Assembly (NCBI GenBank): GCA_963995505.1
Contig: OZ023180.1
Span: 16,506,689-16,570,688, forward strand
DNA length: 64,000 nucleotides
Direction: 5' to 3'
Source of the DNA: Hypericum androsaemum
Taxonomy: Eukaryota > Streptophyta > Magnoliopsida > Malpighiales > Hypericaceae
Shown: piece after piece, positions 44,009 to 57,299 of the stretch
Layout: each line of letters begins with the position of its first letter
Position numbering within the stretch: the stretch's first letter is position 1
The notes under the pieces: model-generated
What the model was told of the DNA's origin: nothing
Database searches by the model: none
The model's input: only the letters and a program-made list of their open reading frames with translations
Program-made: the position numbers and the translations under genes

Positions 44009-45122
44009 TTACTAAGAGGACCCCAGTCTATATTCAAATAGACTCTCAAGACCCTGTAGTTTCCCTACTAATTGCTAATCCCCTATAGTTTGGCCACTAT
44101 TATGCATTCTGATCCCTGTTGCTAGAATCGATAATTTTTTCGCCGCCCCACCTGAAATATTTAAAATGCCCCATACACAAAAAGACAAAAAATTTATCTC
44201 TCCTCTCTTCACTTCTCCCTTCTCTCTTGCATCTCCTTTAACCCAAATACAGAATACTAAAATCTCCATTCTTAAACACAAGTCCAGGATCACAAAAAGA
44301 AAAAATGTTCGTAATTTATAGTTGTGGGTATTCCAATTTACGATGTTCTCTGTTTCTGGGGGATTGTAGGAGGTGGGTCTGTTACGATCCAGGTGTTTGA
44401 CGATGTTGACAAAATCTCGATTCTTGTTTGGACAGTTTGACAAATCACCATTGAAAGAGGAACGAGCTTCTCGGGGTCGAGTTCTAAATTAGGTTTTAAT
44501 TGGGTCCGGTTTTAATTTGAACAGATTTGGAACCCATATCACCTTCTTCAATGGTGGTAGTTGTGGAGCCCCTCGTCGGCGATCAGCTTCAGGATCGAGA
44601 CCCCCTTATGCTTCTCCAGCTCATTGTATCCACAGATCCGACGCCGCTCCTCCACCTCCGCGGACGACAGGCCGTCCTCCTTGGTCACCCTTGAAGTGCT
44701 CCAGGCCATCGTCGGGGTTGGCGGCTCTCTTCCCGAAGTCTTCCCCTCCTCTCCCCATCTAAAACAGCGCCGTCGCTGGAATCTCAACCTCCGGCGGTTG
44801 GAGGAATTAGGGTTTGGGGAAGGTATTTTTTGTTTGCTTGTTGAAGTTGGATTCCTATCTGCGTGATGATGACGATGATTTGGGTTGAAGGAGATGCAAG
44901 AGAGAAGGGAGAAGAGAAGAGAGGAGAGATAACTTTTTTGTCTTTTTGTGTAAGGGACATTTTAGACATTTCAGGTGGAAAGTTCGCCAGAAAAATTGCC
45001 GATTCCGGCTATAGGGACCGAAATGTATAATAGTAGCCAAACTACAGGATCTCAACAATTAGTAAGAAAATTACAGAATCCGAGAGTCTATTTGACTATA
45101 CCCTAGAGTCTGCCAGTAATTA
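44009..45122. mobile_element. Inverted-repeat element carrying a gene fragment (Pack-MULE-like)
   Basis: Inverted arms of about 240 bases (44009-44248 and 44873-45122), including TCTTCACTTCTCCCTTCTCT and AAGGGACATTTTAGACAT blocks. The interior holds a GC-rich fragment of a P-type ATPase gene (44548-44762). Target duplication was not resolved and the edges are approximate. Confidence 0.7.
44548..44762 (-). pseudogene. Captured start of an ER-type Ca2+-ATPase (ECA) gene
   Basis: From the ATG at 44758 the frame reads MGRGGEDFGKRAANPDD, the conserved start of plant ECA pumps, then shifts by one frame near 44700 and continues GLSSAEVEERRRICGYNELE and KHKGVSILKLI, the actuator-side N-terminus of the same family. 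It then ends in unrelated residues. Only about 65 residues are present, with a frameshift, so it is non-functional. It lies between the inverted arms of the 44009-45122 element. Confidence 0.7.
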
Positions 45123-45881
45123 TCTCTTTTTAGTATATTATCATCGTGTTACCGGTTCATCCTTTGATAAGGAATGGTCCTGAATACTCTAGTCAGGCCC
45201 AAATCCGGGCCACAAAATTATATAAGCCAGCTTGTAGGAAGGTCGCAGCTTCTCTTGAACAATATCTCTTTATTTCATTTAAACGAATCCATCTTATTAT
45301 ACGTTATTCAGACAAATAATATTTAGTCATTAGTTCATACTATAAATTTTCAATTTCTCACATCAATGTTAATGAAGGCATTACATTATAATTTGTTGGA
45401 ATAGCATATATGGCTCATATATGAGAAGGTTTAATGCATGGAAAAACAATGTACATACACAAACCAAACATGCAAAATCATAGATATATGGAAAAGTAAT
45501 GTCTAGATATCGAAAATTTAGAAATCTAACACTCTTTGACATTGAACATCCCTTGCACAAGAGCACCTAGTGAGGACTTGTAAACCAAAGTTACAATTCG
45601 GCGAGAGTGCATAGCAAGCATGATATCATCTATTCATAGGCAAAAATCATCAGTGCGCTTTCCATCTCAATAGCTTCTAGAAATACAACGACCTGCCGCT
45701 GCAAATTTCAGGTTCGGAACACTATGCTCATCGGGCTCAGCGAATCAGAAAAGCCGAGACAGCAATGATCGATCGACAGAAGATTACTTCTACATTATGC
45801 CACCTAATGAACAGATTAGCCACTGGAGAAGACCCATTCTGCAGGATCGACAGGTCCGTACCAACTGCAGATTTTGAAGTT
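45123..45881. other. Intergenic and 3' flank of PRP19
   Basis: AT-rich. The part next to 45881 is the likely 3' UTR of the minus-strand gene. No other gene is supported. Confidence 0.5.
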
Positions 45882-48800
45882 TTATACTTCTGATTGACCA
45901 TCCTCCCCAGGCAGACCAAATATCCGAAGATTGCGATCCATTGAACCCACTGCTATGTATTTTGCATCCGGACCAAACTTTAAGCATGTTGCTTTACCTG
46001 GAATTAGGAAAGGAACATCAGAAAACACTTGCTTTCTGCACAAATTCAACCAAACAGAACAAGAATAAGAGCACGGGAAAAAACCTGTGCCAGACAAATC
46101 TGGAAGAGTCTTGATGCAATTCCAGTCTGCTTTCACGCCCGCTACTTGATAAACCCTGTAAAGAAAACAAACAAATTAGACCTCAACAGAAAAGGAGTGG
46201 AAAAAATTGAGAGAAGTAACATGCACTTAAAAGTGATGGAAAATCGCAAAACTGTATTCAGCCATTTTTTACAACTGGCATTCCGTTTTATCAAACATCT
46301 AAAAAGAACCATATTTGAGCTTCAAACGCACCTTATGTCTGAGCCTGCAACTCCCAGATAACTTCCGCTGTGGTCAAACTCCACTGCAACAAACATAAAC
46401 GAAAAGATATCAGTACCACATTCCAACCGAAAAAACTGAAGCTCAATTATTTACTGCCCAAATTTACTGAAGTCCATATGCTAAGATAGGATCCCAATAA
46501 CTTCAGTACCTGTTCTATTACTGCAGAATGTAACAACAGAGATTTGAAAACGTTTTGGACATCTAAATCAGACACAATTTAAATGCTTGGTGCATACTTC
46601 CAAGGATAAAGACCAATTCCAGTCCAATTTGGATCTGTCACATTGCCTGATAGAATATTGCTGGTCTAAGTTGGGGGCTAATAGGTCAGATATAAATGAA
46701 AACATACCAGAGTTTGTTGGAGTATCTGCATCGTATAGATTGAGTGTACGGAAGTTTTTCAACTTGCGGAGATCCCACAGCTTAATACTGTCATGGGCTG
46801 CAGTCTGTCCACATAAAGGATAAATTTGAGCTTAGCGTATCTCATGCATCCAATTTACAGCAGTTTTCTTGTTAAATTAAACAAATACTGACCGCTAGGA
46901 AGTATCCATTTTCAGAGAAAGATATGGCAGTTACTGGTCCAACATGTCCATCAAATGTTGCTACATTCAACTGCGAAGGGAAAAAGGAGAGAAAATATTA
47001 ATGAATACTTCCATAACAGCAACCAATCAAGGGAGTAATATTCCAGAAAATAGAAGGGCCAATGCTGCACACCGTATCATTAGAATCGCATTAAGGACAC
47101 CAGGAGATAAGATTACCTCACTTTTAACATCCCAAATTTTAACTATAGCATCTGAAGTTCCTGTTCCAAGAATTAGGCCATCAGGATGAAAAGCTGCTGA
47201 TGTATAGCCTCCAGGTCTGGAGTTATCAGATTTTGTGTCAGGAACCTGTTATTCAGCAAATTTATCAACCAAAATTCAGGACTGGTGAACAAGCAAAATA
47301 TATGGCCTGACGGAAACTCCATAAATGCACAAATCTGTTTAATCAAGTAGAGAGACTACTACTCCCTTTAAATGCATGAATCTGTTTGATCTGGAGTTTA
47401 AATGCGTGAATCACAACTTAAATTAATCACATGGTAGACCAGACACATTGCTTCACATAAACAACCTCAAGACCATACACAATTAAAAGAGACAAGAGAA
47501 AACCAGGTAGAGGGAGAGGACCTGAGCCAAGCACGAGCCAGCGGAGAGATCGTAGAAACACCAGGAATTATCAAGGGAAGCAGTCACAAAATAGTTGTTT
47601 GTTGCATGGATAGTAACAGCTTGGACCTGAAAGAATTGGCAGTCGTGGAGTTACAAGGATGATGTAAAATTGTGCACTGATCATCATAATCTGAATAATA
47701 TTGCATTCTTTCAACCAAAAAACACTTAAATACAGACATATTAGTTAGCTATTCAAAATAACAAGTTCAGAAATTGAATGCTATATCAGGACTCGGGAGT
47801 AGCATATGCCGTCAACCAGGGAAAAAAAATCTCAAAATCAAGAAATTTGCTTTGAGAAACAAAATTACATGCGTCGAATGCTTGTAACAAGAATAAATTA
47901 TCAGATTGCAATATCCGCATTGCATGGCTACAGATAAGGCCCTAACTTCAACAAACCATACTCCACAAAAGATCTGTGTAGAAAAAGGTGAGTAACAGAA
48001 AAGACACTGAAAGTAGATGGACGCAGATGCAGTAGCAACCACAGTTAAAAAGAATCAGCCCTCAAGTTTAGAAAACATCACTATTTTCTGGTTAATGGTC
48101 CATGGAAATAACTGAAGGATAATCAATTCACAGAGTGACCAATCATAGAAAATATTAAAGCACGATGGACAATTACCTCTTCAATAACATAACAAGGACA
48201 ATGTATGTTGTAATGCTTGCTTAATAGAATATATTTAACCACTACGACTAGCCATCAAGGACAATTAAAGTACGGTCATTACAGCATTGTTTTATGCCAT
48301 GGTCAGTATAATAATAATACCTTTTTTTTATAGTCCATCATCTACATAACATAATAAGTACAAATAAAATAATTTTTTTTTTGGTGGAAAACAAATAAAA
48401 TAGTTACCTCTGCTGCATGATCATTAAAGATGTGCTGACAATCATACTTGCCTTCAGATCCTTTCCATACTCGCACAGTCTACAAAATTGGCAAAACGCA
48501 ATAGAATATGTGAGACAAGAAGACGAGAAAGCATCCATAAGCTCTCAGCAAAATGCTCTCCTAGAAGGAAAAGATGTTCAATTCCAAAGATTGAGGTCCG
48601 TGAGTAGGGAAGAGGCAGTTGAAGAAGTCTATCAAAGGAAACAACTTAGAAGACTACAGGTTGTAACTTGTAACATACAAATGAGCTCCAAAAGATATCA
48701 GCAGGCTCAATGGAAAATATAGCAAATACTTCCAAAAGCCTTATAAACATCCATGAAATCAGCCAGACATTCAAATAACTCATTCGTGAAAAATTGAAAA

Positions 48801-51800
48801 ATTGAAAGATTTAGATTGAGATCTGGGAAACTTAAGCAGAGGCAGCAATTTATATTTTTGTAGTTACATATAAAGGACATAAACTACATCAGGACAAAGA
48901 AAATGAAAAAAACGTAGAGAAAATAGAATGCATGTAATGCATCAACAACGTAAAGGAAATATCTAAAGAGACCGAACTTACCTTATCAGCTGATCCAGTA
49001 ATCAAAACATCACCCTCAGCTACAAATTTTACGCTGTTAACCTGCCAAAGAAATTGCTGAGAGATTGTTCCTAGCAGGGATGCAACAAAAAACAAAAGAA
49101 AAAACCTTTTTAGAGTGACCACTGAGAGTAGAAATCATCTGCCCTGATGGACGGTCAAAGATGACAGCTGTTGTATCAACCCCTCCTGTAGCAATGATGT
49201 CCTGCAGACCAAAATAAGAGAGAACTGAAGATCAACAGACTTTTCCTATCATGTATTTGAACAAGAGATAAAAAAAATTTCCAAGTTTAAGGAAAAATTT
49301 CAAAGAACTAATGGATACATTGAATTTCATATTCATTTTAAAAAATCTTGGGAACTTCTTCAAGGTTGAACATCTAAAGGCAACACATCAAGCAGTAAAA
49401 TCTCAAAATTCTACGAAACCAGCCAAATGAAAGGACACAGTTCCCATGAAGGTGGTGGAAAGGATTTTTCTTTGAACTCATTCACAATTCTCAGTTCCCA
49501 AAAAAGGAAAAATTTCCCAGGTTCATAAAGCAACAGGCTTCATCTCTTGAGCACTTTCCAGAAAGTGGCATGGGGAAATCTTGGCAAGAAATTGACAAGG
49601 ACAGAGACAGATCCAAACATGTACTCAAGCTCCATTCAAGAAGCATGTGCACAGAGCACAACTTAATACTTGATATTACATAAAATGAGGGTCCAAGTGG
49701 CAAACAGTTAAACTTAATGTTTAATTTTCCGGAATTTTTTTCATACCTTGGACCGAGCAATATCAATGGATAGTATGCCTGGCTTGTTGGTTTTGTGGAG
49801 GGGATGACTGGAGAGTTGAGTATACCTCTCCAGAGCATCGATAGGAGCCAAAGTGGAAGATATCTGGACAAAAATAGAAGAGCCTAAAATAAATCTAAGC
49901 ATCCAAAATAAGATCTTTACAAATAGCTCTCAGAGAGCAAACAAGCAACAACGTCAAGTGTAAGTGTTTCTGTTTTAATAATGGCATGTGGGACAACAGG
50001 CGTTGCCAGATGACCTAAACAATTTACGTTTTCTTCTATCCTAAATTTGCCAACTCAACACATCCTAGTTCTAAAAAATACCTGACGCTTTTTACGCTGT
50101 TGAGAAAGAGTTTGATTGCAGTCCGTTAGCTCAGTAATAATGTCAGCCGAAATTCCAGGACGCATTCTCTTTCCTGCTGGTACATCTTCATCCTCCGAAG
50201 CTATAATATATCAGAGGATAACTTTAGCCTGACGTTCAAACAAAAACAATCAAGTTAAAATCCCAGGAAATGTACACAGTACCTCTTTTTCCATTAACAA
50301 GAGCCGGAGCATTAGTTGCAGCAGTTGCTGACGATAACATGGGATGCCTCTCTGCCTGTGCAAGAAACGCCCTTGCTTCATCCCTTTCCTTCTTAAGTCT
50401 CGCAATTACACGGCAAGCAGCATCATGCTGCAAAAATAGCATACAACAGAAAACAGTGTCCACTATTTTGGTGAGAACATGATAACTAGACTGTTTATAA
50501 GCACAAAAGTCGTGCCCAGTTCACCTGAAGAGGTAATTCAAAGCAAATAATGTATTCAAACAACAAACTCAACTCATAGCTCTTACGCAAATTGTCTGCA
50601 CAAAATCTTCTCCCAAGAAATCGACATGGCACATTTCAATATATTCAAGAAAAGAACCAGCATAATATGAATCTCTTCACTATAGGAACAAAGAGGAGAC
50701 GGCAATTAGTTTGGGATTAAAAAAATTCCATACATCTAATGTCCAGGATTTTATAATCTAACTTCCAATACGTTTTGAAGGAATTAGAAGATCTCATCCA
50801 CCCTAAATTTTGCAGGGTTTTGACAGATACATATCTTGGCAGCAAGGAGTATGCTGCCTTCCAGAATGTCCAGCAAACAGTTAAGCTGAAATTAACTCAT
50901 TTTACATTTTATTTTACCACATACCAGCCTCGCACTCAATTTGAAGTCCTCTAGTATACATTTACAAATGCAAATCGCCAGAAAATAGTAATGGGTTGAA
51001 AATGAAATTTCAATTAACTATCCCAGATGAAGTTTCAATGATTGTTAGCAAACAAAGAATTACATAAAAACACAGACTGACACGTTCATGGCTGGATAGC
51101 ACTATCTAAGACACACACTGATGATAAACATGGAACAAAATCACTAAAATGTAATAATCCACTCCCCTAATTCATTTATTTTCTACCAACAGGAAGACAC
51201 AACAGAGTTATCAAGTGCGGGTGGGGGGGTTGAGGGGTTGATTTGGGCGGGGGGATAAGGTAAATTAACAGGGGCAACAACAAGCAACCAGTCGTTCTCA
51301 CACCTTGTTGAGTTGTTGTTTCAAGCAAGAAGTTAATAACATATCAATCACATTATTTGAATACATGCTCCCATTGGACAAGTGAAACTAAATAAATGAC
51401 ACAATGGACAAAGATATGCTGAATCAATCCCAAGTAAGGAAGAAGGTTGTTCACACCTGATACAAAGCATGGCTCAACTCTTGCCTTGCTGTATGCAGTT
51501 GTTGCTCCAATGCAAAGTTAGATAGCATCAAACCATCCCATTCCTGTTACAACATAGAAACACAATGATGACTACAAGTAAAACAATCAATATTAACATT
51601 CAGAACATGCAGGCTTTCAGTTCCCAGAGGCTGTCTCTGAGGTCACCGATCCAATCTTATGAGTATCAAACTACAAGCTTCAACATGAGAATGGTATTGC
51701 AAAGAGAACTAACAGTTATAACAAGTAAATATCAAAGAATGTAGCGTACATTCTGAAACATTCCAAGCATCCCAGGAATGCTAGCGGTCTGTATAGTCCT

Positions 51801-52539
51801 GGGCTTAACAATCTGCAGACAGCAATAAAGTAAGAGAAATTCAGGTGTAATCTTATCACAGCAACGGTGAAGTGAATTGAATTGAAAAGGAAAACACACA
51901 ACAAAGCAATTAAACAAAGAAATCAGAACAAGGTACCTTGTTAGCTTTCACTTCAACAACATCATCCATTGTAAGGGGCTCCCCGGTGATTGGGCACTTT
52001 CCGTAATCCTAAGAGGACAAAAAATATCAGTTAGCCAAAAAAAAAAAACTGACCAAATCAAGCTCCGCAACATTGTCAACCATTACTAAAGTTGCTTGAA
52101 ACCATTGACAGATGAGGAAGTTAGAAAAGATAGCAAACAACCCAGAACAAACAAAGAGATCAAACAAAAACCGACGCGGTTTCACCCAAGCTGCAGGGCC
52201 CACAATGAAACAGCGGGCATAGCAAAGCCATGACCAAGTGCTAAACCCTAACATCAGCATCCCCGCTAACTAACACCTAAAAAGGAAATTTAAAGGAACT
52301 TCTCCGAGAATTAGGGCAAAAAAGGGGGAAGAGGAATACCGAGATGTGCCTCTCGATTAGGCGCTTCTCGAAAAGCAAACCGGACTTCTTGGACACGACG
52401 GGCTCCTCCGGCACCTCCCCAGAAACTGCAAAAAAAGATCAAAACTTTACCACACAAACCAACCAACCAACCAAAGAATAATACAATACTACAGAGAAAC
52501 AGAGAGAGAGAGAGAGAGAGTAGTACTTGAGCAGTGCAT
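45882..52539 (-). CDS. PRP19: Pre-mRNA-processing factor 19 (U-box / WD40; MAC3)
   Basis: Eighteen coding exons in transcription order: 52539-52527, 52425-52340, 52008-51937, 51812-51750, 51543-51457, 50427-50283, 50200-50082, 49863-49747, 49201-49106, 49041-48982, 48479-48408, 47626-47522, 47245-47117, 46970-46893, 46804-46708, 46383-46332, 46155-46085 and 45997-45882. They give 525 residues, the usual plant length. The U-box (residues 1-70: [37 protein letters not shown]) is followed by the tetramerising coiled coil ([24 protein letters not shown]) and a seven-bladed WD40 domain ([49 protein letters not shown]). It is the E3 and scaffold of the Prp19/MOS4-associated complex in spliceosome activation, working in the nucleus. 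The first coding exon is only 13 bases. Confidence 0.95.
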
Positions 52540-52644
52540 CCTGGAGGTGGGAAATGGGCGGGAGAGAGGGTTTAGGGTTTAAAGAGGAGACAACAATTTC
52601 ACGATTTGGGTGGGAGAGGCGGAGGAGCACCCACTATGTCTATT

Positions 52645-52675
<31 letters not shown>

Positions 52676-55600
52676 AATAACGGCGAAGCTCGGGAAAGTG
52701 GAAGCCTATGGGTGGGTGGACTGGGTACTACCGATTATGGTTTGTTTCTGGTTTTGGGCTTTATAGTTCGAATTTCACGGGCTTCTTCTTTCTATGGTCT
52801 AGGCCTGGCCCGTAAAATTAACGAGTAGAATCCGGATATAAACCCGGTCAAAATATAAAGGTATAATTACCATTCCTTCCTTGTATATGCTATCTATTTT
52901 TTACCGATACATGACACCCATGTAAAGAAAAAGGAAAAAAAAAATTGACGCCAAACCCTACTGGAAATGACTTACTTGTATATACCTAAAGGAGTTGTTC
53001 TAATTTCATTAAGAAATTTTGAGTTCGATTAGTTAAAGACGTAGTAATGTTAAATTATTGTTGAGAAAATTTTGTCACATTTTAAAGATTCTATCCGACT
53101 TGAACCTGGATTAATTGACCCATCGGGTGTCTCCATATCGACCAAAAAATATATTATATAAAAGAAGTGACATCTAGTATCGCAAAGCAAATATATACGT
53201 ATCAAAGAACATTTGCTCTAATAGTAGAGAATGGTGAGACAGGGAGTGACCAAGATTTGAAACTCATCACAACATAAATTCTACTTATAAAAAAGCAACT
53301 ATGTACATCAATGAAGCATACAGAACTATGGAACATTATTATGATCGTTATTATATATGCAGGTTCTAGACTTGATCCTTATATTTCAATTTAATTCTGA
53401 TTGAAATGACTATTGGAACAGATGTGCATGCCAAGTCTGTCTAAAGAAAGAATTTTTTTATAAGTAAAATTTTGTACACCTATAGTTTGGACCGGTTACT
53501 CTAAGCTCAATCTTCACCCCTCGTTTAAAGCAAGTACTCAATGGTTCTCTAAAGAATGATTTGTGCATATTTAGGTCCAAAGTCGTTCCTCTATGACCGC
53601 AGCCATATCACATGCAATATTCATATACTTGGCCAAAAGTACAAAATGAAACGATGCTCCAAATTGAATCTTGGATCAATTCTGCCAGATTTAGCTGTTG
53701 GACTGGCCACAGATTGACACTAGCAATGTAAATAAGTGATAATACTTCAGAGAATTTCGAGAGATCGGGCTCTTTAGTATCTCGTAGTCTGATCAATATG
53801 AAATGTATAATCAAATTTTTTGTATTTTTTAAGCTCAACCTTCAGAATCGACCATTATCAGACCCCGTTTTAGGGACTTATTCTCCCAATAGTATTTTTT
53901 ATATTTGTGAACTTAGAACCTAATCCCTCTTCAAGTGAATCCAAGTCTCATTCATTAAAATTTTGTAATTTGACCTAGTACAAAGTTGAAATTACTTATA
54001 TTTATGGCTACACCACGAGTAATGAGAAATTTATAATCCCGCTGGTACTAATTAGTGAATATGTTCTATTGTTCACGCGTGTGTAGCGTGTTATATCAAT
54101 TAGTCTTTTCTCGACCAAAAATATAGTGGAGGTCTTTCAACAAGGGTCCTGAGGGGGGAACATGGGAAATCATGTTTTGAGAATTTTGCCAAAACGGGGA
54201 AATTGGAAGCTGCCTGGTAAGGAATAATCTCAATTTACACTTGCTTTTCGCCTTAAAATATTGAATTTTGCGAGTTTGAACTCAACAGATATAATAAATA
54301 CCCTAGCTTTGAAATGAGTCAAGAATATAAACAGAGATCATGTGGAAGCACAAAGCATCGTGGTTGCTTGTGCCTCAAGACAAAAGCCAAAGCATACTGT
54401 GCTATATGTGACACAAAGAAACCTAGTAGATAGCTATGCTACTTCACTTGATAGTGATCTGCTTATGTACTTTGTCTCCCTTTTTGTACTGAATGGGGAA
54501 TCGAGATATATGTTCTTGCTTTGTCTCATTTTTGCTTGTCATTGTGTTATTTTTTTGCAGTGGCTTCTGCCCTATGTCTTGCGACTAGAAGTCTGCTAAG
54601 AACCGGTTGGGATTGGTAGTAATCAAATTAATTAATTTAACTAGTTTTGTTAAGTTCAAGTTATCAAAACTTACCAACAACGAGCACTTTAAAAGTATAA
54701 CAAAATTCTATTATAAAACCAATCATCAAAACATATGAGCATTAAAGATGTATCGTCTGAGCATTAAAGATGCCATTGATGCTCCCATTGAAGATTTTTT
54801 AGATGGCGTTGAAGATGTCTTTAAAGCCGTTGCTCCCTTTTGAAGACATTGTAGATTTCTGGCATTGATCATACCAAATATCTACACAAACCAAATTAAA
54901 TTACTTAACTCTTTCTTAACATTATCCCTCCTTAAATACGGGACGTCCGCGTCACGCAAAATTCAATCCTAGAATCAATCATTTTCAGGTGTGGGATTAG
55001 TTCGTCTTATCTCCCTCCATCTAGATGCTTGTTTGGAGTCGCTCATTATCTATGCACTCTCACACTGGTGATCACTCCCCGTCCTCTAGGATCGGACATC
55101 ACATGCCCACCAGCTTCCACTTGGTTCGTCCTGCTTTGATACCACTAGTAACGCCCCGTGATCAGACAAAATGTCTTCATAGACCAATAAGAGTCTTTTC
55201 TAATGTGTTTTGTTCTCACTTACATATATCGTGAGAAACTTTCTAATATGTCACCCATCTTGAAATTACTCCAGGTCAAGTTCGCTTAATCTAGGAGCTC
55301 TCTTATGTTTCACACAAAAAAGGTGCACATTATTGATATAGATTGTACAAATCAAATAAACTTTTCTAAACATATAAGGGATATTAGTAAAATTTTGTAA
55401 AAACAACTTTATCACCATCTCTCATATTAGTAGGTGTTCAAGCATAGATTGTTTTGACAAAAAAATGTTGATTACGGAAAACTAATATAACTAAAACAAG
55501 TATATTATTCTGCTTTAGATCTTTGTTGAGGATACTATTTGCATTGTTCCTAGTGGCGGATGTTATTTTCCAATTCATAGAGAAAAATATTTCTTAATGT

Positions 55601-57290
55601 TTATGTATATTTTTGAAGTTTTTACATATATGTCCAAAAATGCATTTACTCGACTAAAAGGTAAGACCAAAATTATAATTAAAAATAATAACAAACTGAT
55701 CTAACTAACCAAGATTTCTGGTTCAACAAGTATTTGTCCATATGGTGAATAAGTGCAACCCCTGTTTAGCATTTTAACGGTAAACCATTAAAAATATACT
55801 CACATTTACCTCTACTTCAACACATATAAATATTAGTATTTAATTTTAACGGTGGGAGATCCAAAACAGAGATCATTTATTATTTTTGTTTTCCCCTAAT
55901 CAAATCAACTATATATGTAATTTCAAGACACTCGGACATGGGGGACAGCCCCGGAAACATACACAAATATAGTCACACAAATCTTGATCAAGATTCCAGC
56001 CAATATTTTCTTGGGAATATCATCACATTGTCAGAATCCTTCAATTACAATTTTTAGAGGAATCCTTACATTATGGTTGTAGCTTGGACATGTACGGTAA
56101 GCTTATTGTAATAAAATTTGGTAAGAATTTTTTGAGGGGTAATTTGGTAAGATTGTTGGATACTGGATGCTTGGGAATTTGGAGCTGCTAGAAAAGCGAC
56201 GTAGAACTAGATTCTGGTGTGGTTGATAGGCATGCATGATGCTATGCCAAACAGGTAGAGAGAGTTTAAATCAACCGGTAAGATCAAAGCCAGCATAAAA
56301 TAATTTTAAAAAAAATATGTCATCTGATCAACAGTCCAAACTATAAAATCGGACGGATCAAAAAATGCTCCGTTCCGTTGTTTTTAAAAACATCGGTAGG
56401 GCACAAACACTAAATTTTTAGTGGGGACAATACCAATAAGAGAGAAGACCTATGTCTTAGATTAACCTAATCTAGCCAACCTTCTTGACCCAAAAAAATA
56501 TAGCCAACCCTAGAAACTAAGAAGGTCGTACAAACATTCCCGGTTATTACAGGATGCAATTAAAAGAACAGTTAGCAATCCCCTCAAACAAGGAAGAACA
56601 TTCGCACGTTGGATAAGAAGAATACTCTCACAGACCATAGCAATGAACAAATCCTGAAACAAAAAAAAAGGTTATAACCTTTTTCTAATCGGCTCTAAGC
56701 TTTTTACCCTTTTTAACCAATTGTTGAGAAAAGGAAAATTTTGATTTGAGGAAGGAGACGAAGTGTATTCACAGAGTGCTCTTTTTTTCTGTCACGATTT
56801 TTTCCAAGAAAATTTTCCGTACAGATTTTAATGAGTCATGTGGCTCCAACGTCATATATAGTATGACTGGAACCTATAAGGGGAACTTATTAGGGGAAAC
56901 ATTAGAGTGGGTTTCATTGGGGATCGTATGTAATACGTGTTAATAGTATTAATAAAGCAACCTCTATTTATCAAAAAAAGAAGGAATGAGAGAATGGATA
57001 AAAATGAGGTTTACTTGCTAATTAATGATGTACAAGAGGAGTATACATACATGAAATATAGAGGAGCATACATATAGGAAATACAAGATTTCTGTCTATC
57101 ATTTCGAGCTAAAAGACAAAAGAAAGGAAGTAATTATGATGTCATAATATCGCCCTCAAAATTTGTGCAATGATTGCGAATAATGATGAGGCGGGAAATA
57201 ATTCAAGGAATATTCCGTTCCAAAATACACGTGCGATGCGGCACACACTGCTCTCGTCTTTCTTGTTGCTTAGATGAGCTTCGTGACTGA
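52540..57290. other. Gene-poor intergenic region
   Basis: Adjacent to 52540 is the PRP19 promoter/leader with (AG)n at 52500-52520 and a (GT)(GA)n run at 52640-52674. The rest is AT-rich, with the Cassandra-like element at 54921-55372. An open stretch at 54342-54599 is not convincing. Confidence 0.5.
54921..55372 (-). mobile_element. Cassandra-like TRIM fragment (LTR plus primer site)
   Basis: On the minus strand, 55372-55148 is an LTR-like stretch beginning TGTTTAGAAAAG and ending ACGGGGCGTTAC, with the 5S-like words TTAAGCGAACTTG and GATGGGTGAC. It is followed by primer site TGGTATCAAAGC (complement of 55133-55144), one base off the Met-tRNA site. The internal part ends near a purine-rich AAGGAGGGATAA (about 54925-54936). 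The 3' LTR appears to be largely missing. It is related to the LTR at 3037-3296. Confidence 0.6.
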
Positions 57291-57299
57291 GCCCAAAAT

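Noticed and set aside
49491..49871. 126-codon minus-strand ORF
   Set aside because: It is an exon of PRP19 read in another frame plus intron sequence.
54342..54599. 85-codon ORF with a hydrophobic C-terminus
   Set aside because: No domain recognised and no conserved neighbourhood; hydrophobicity follows from T-rich sequence.
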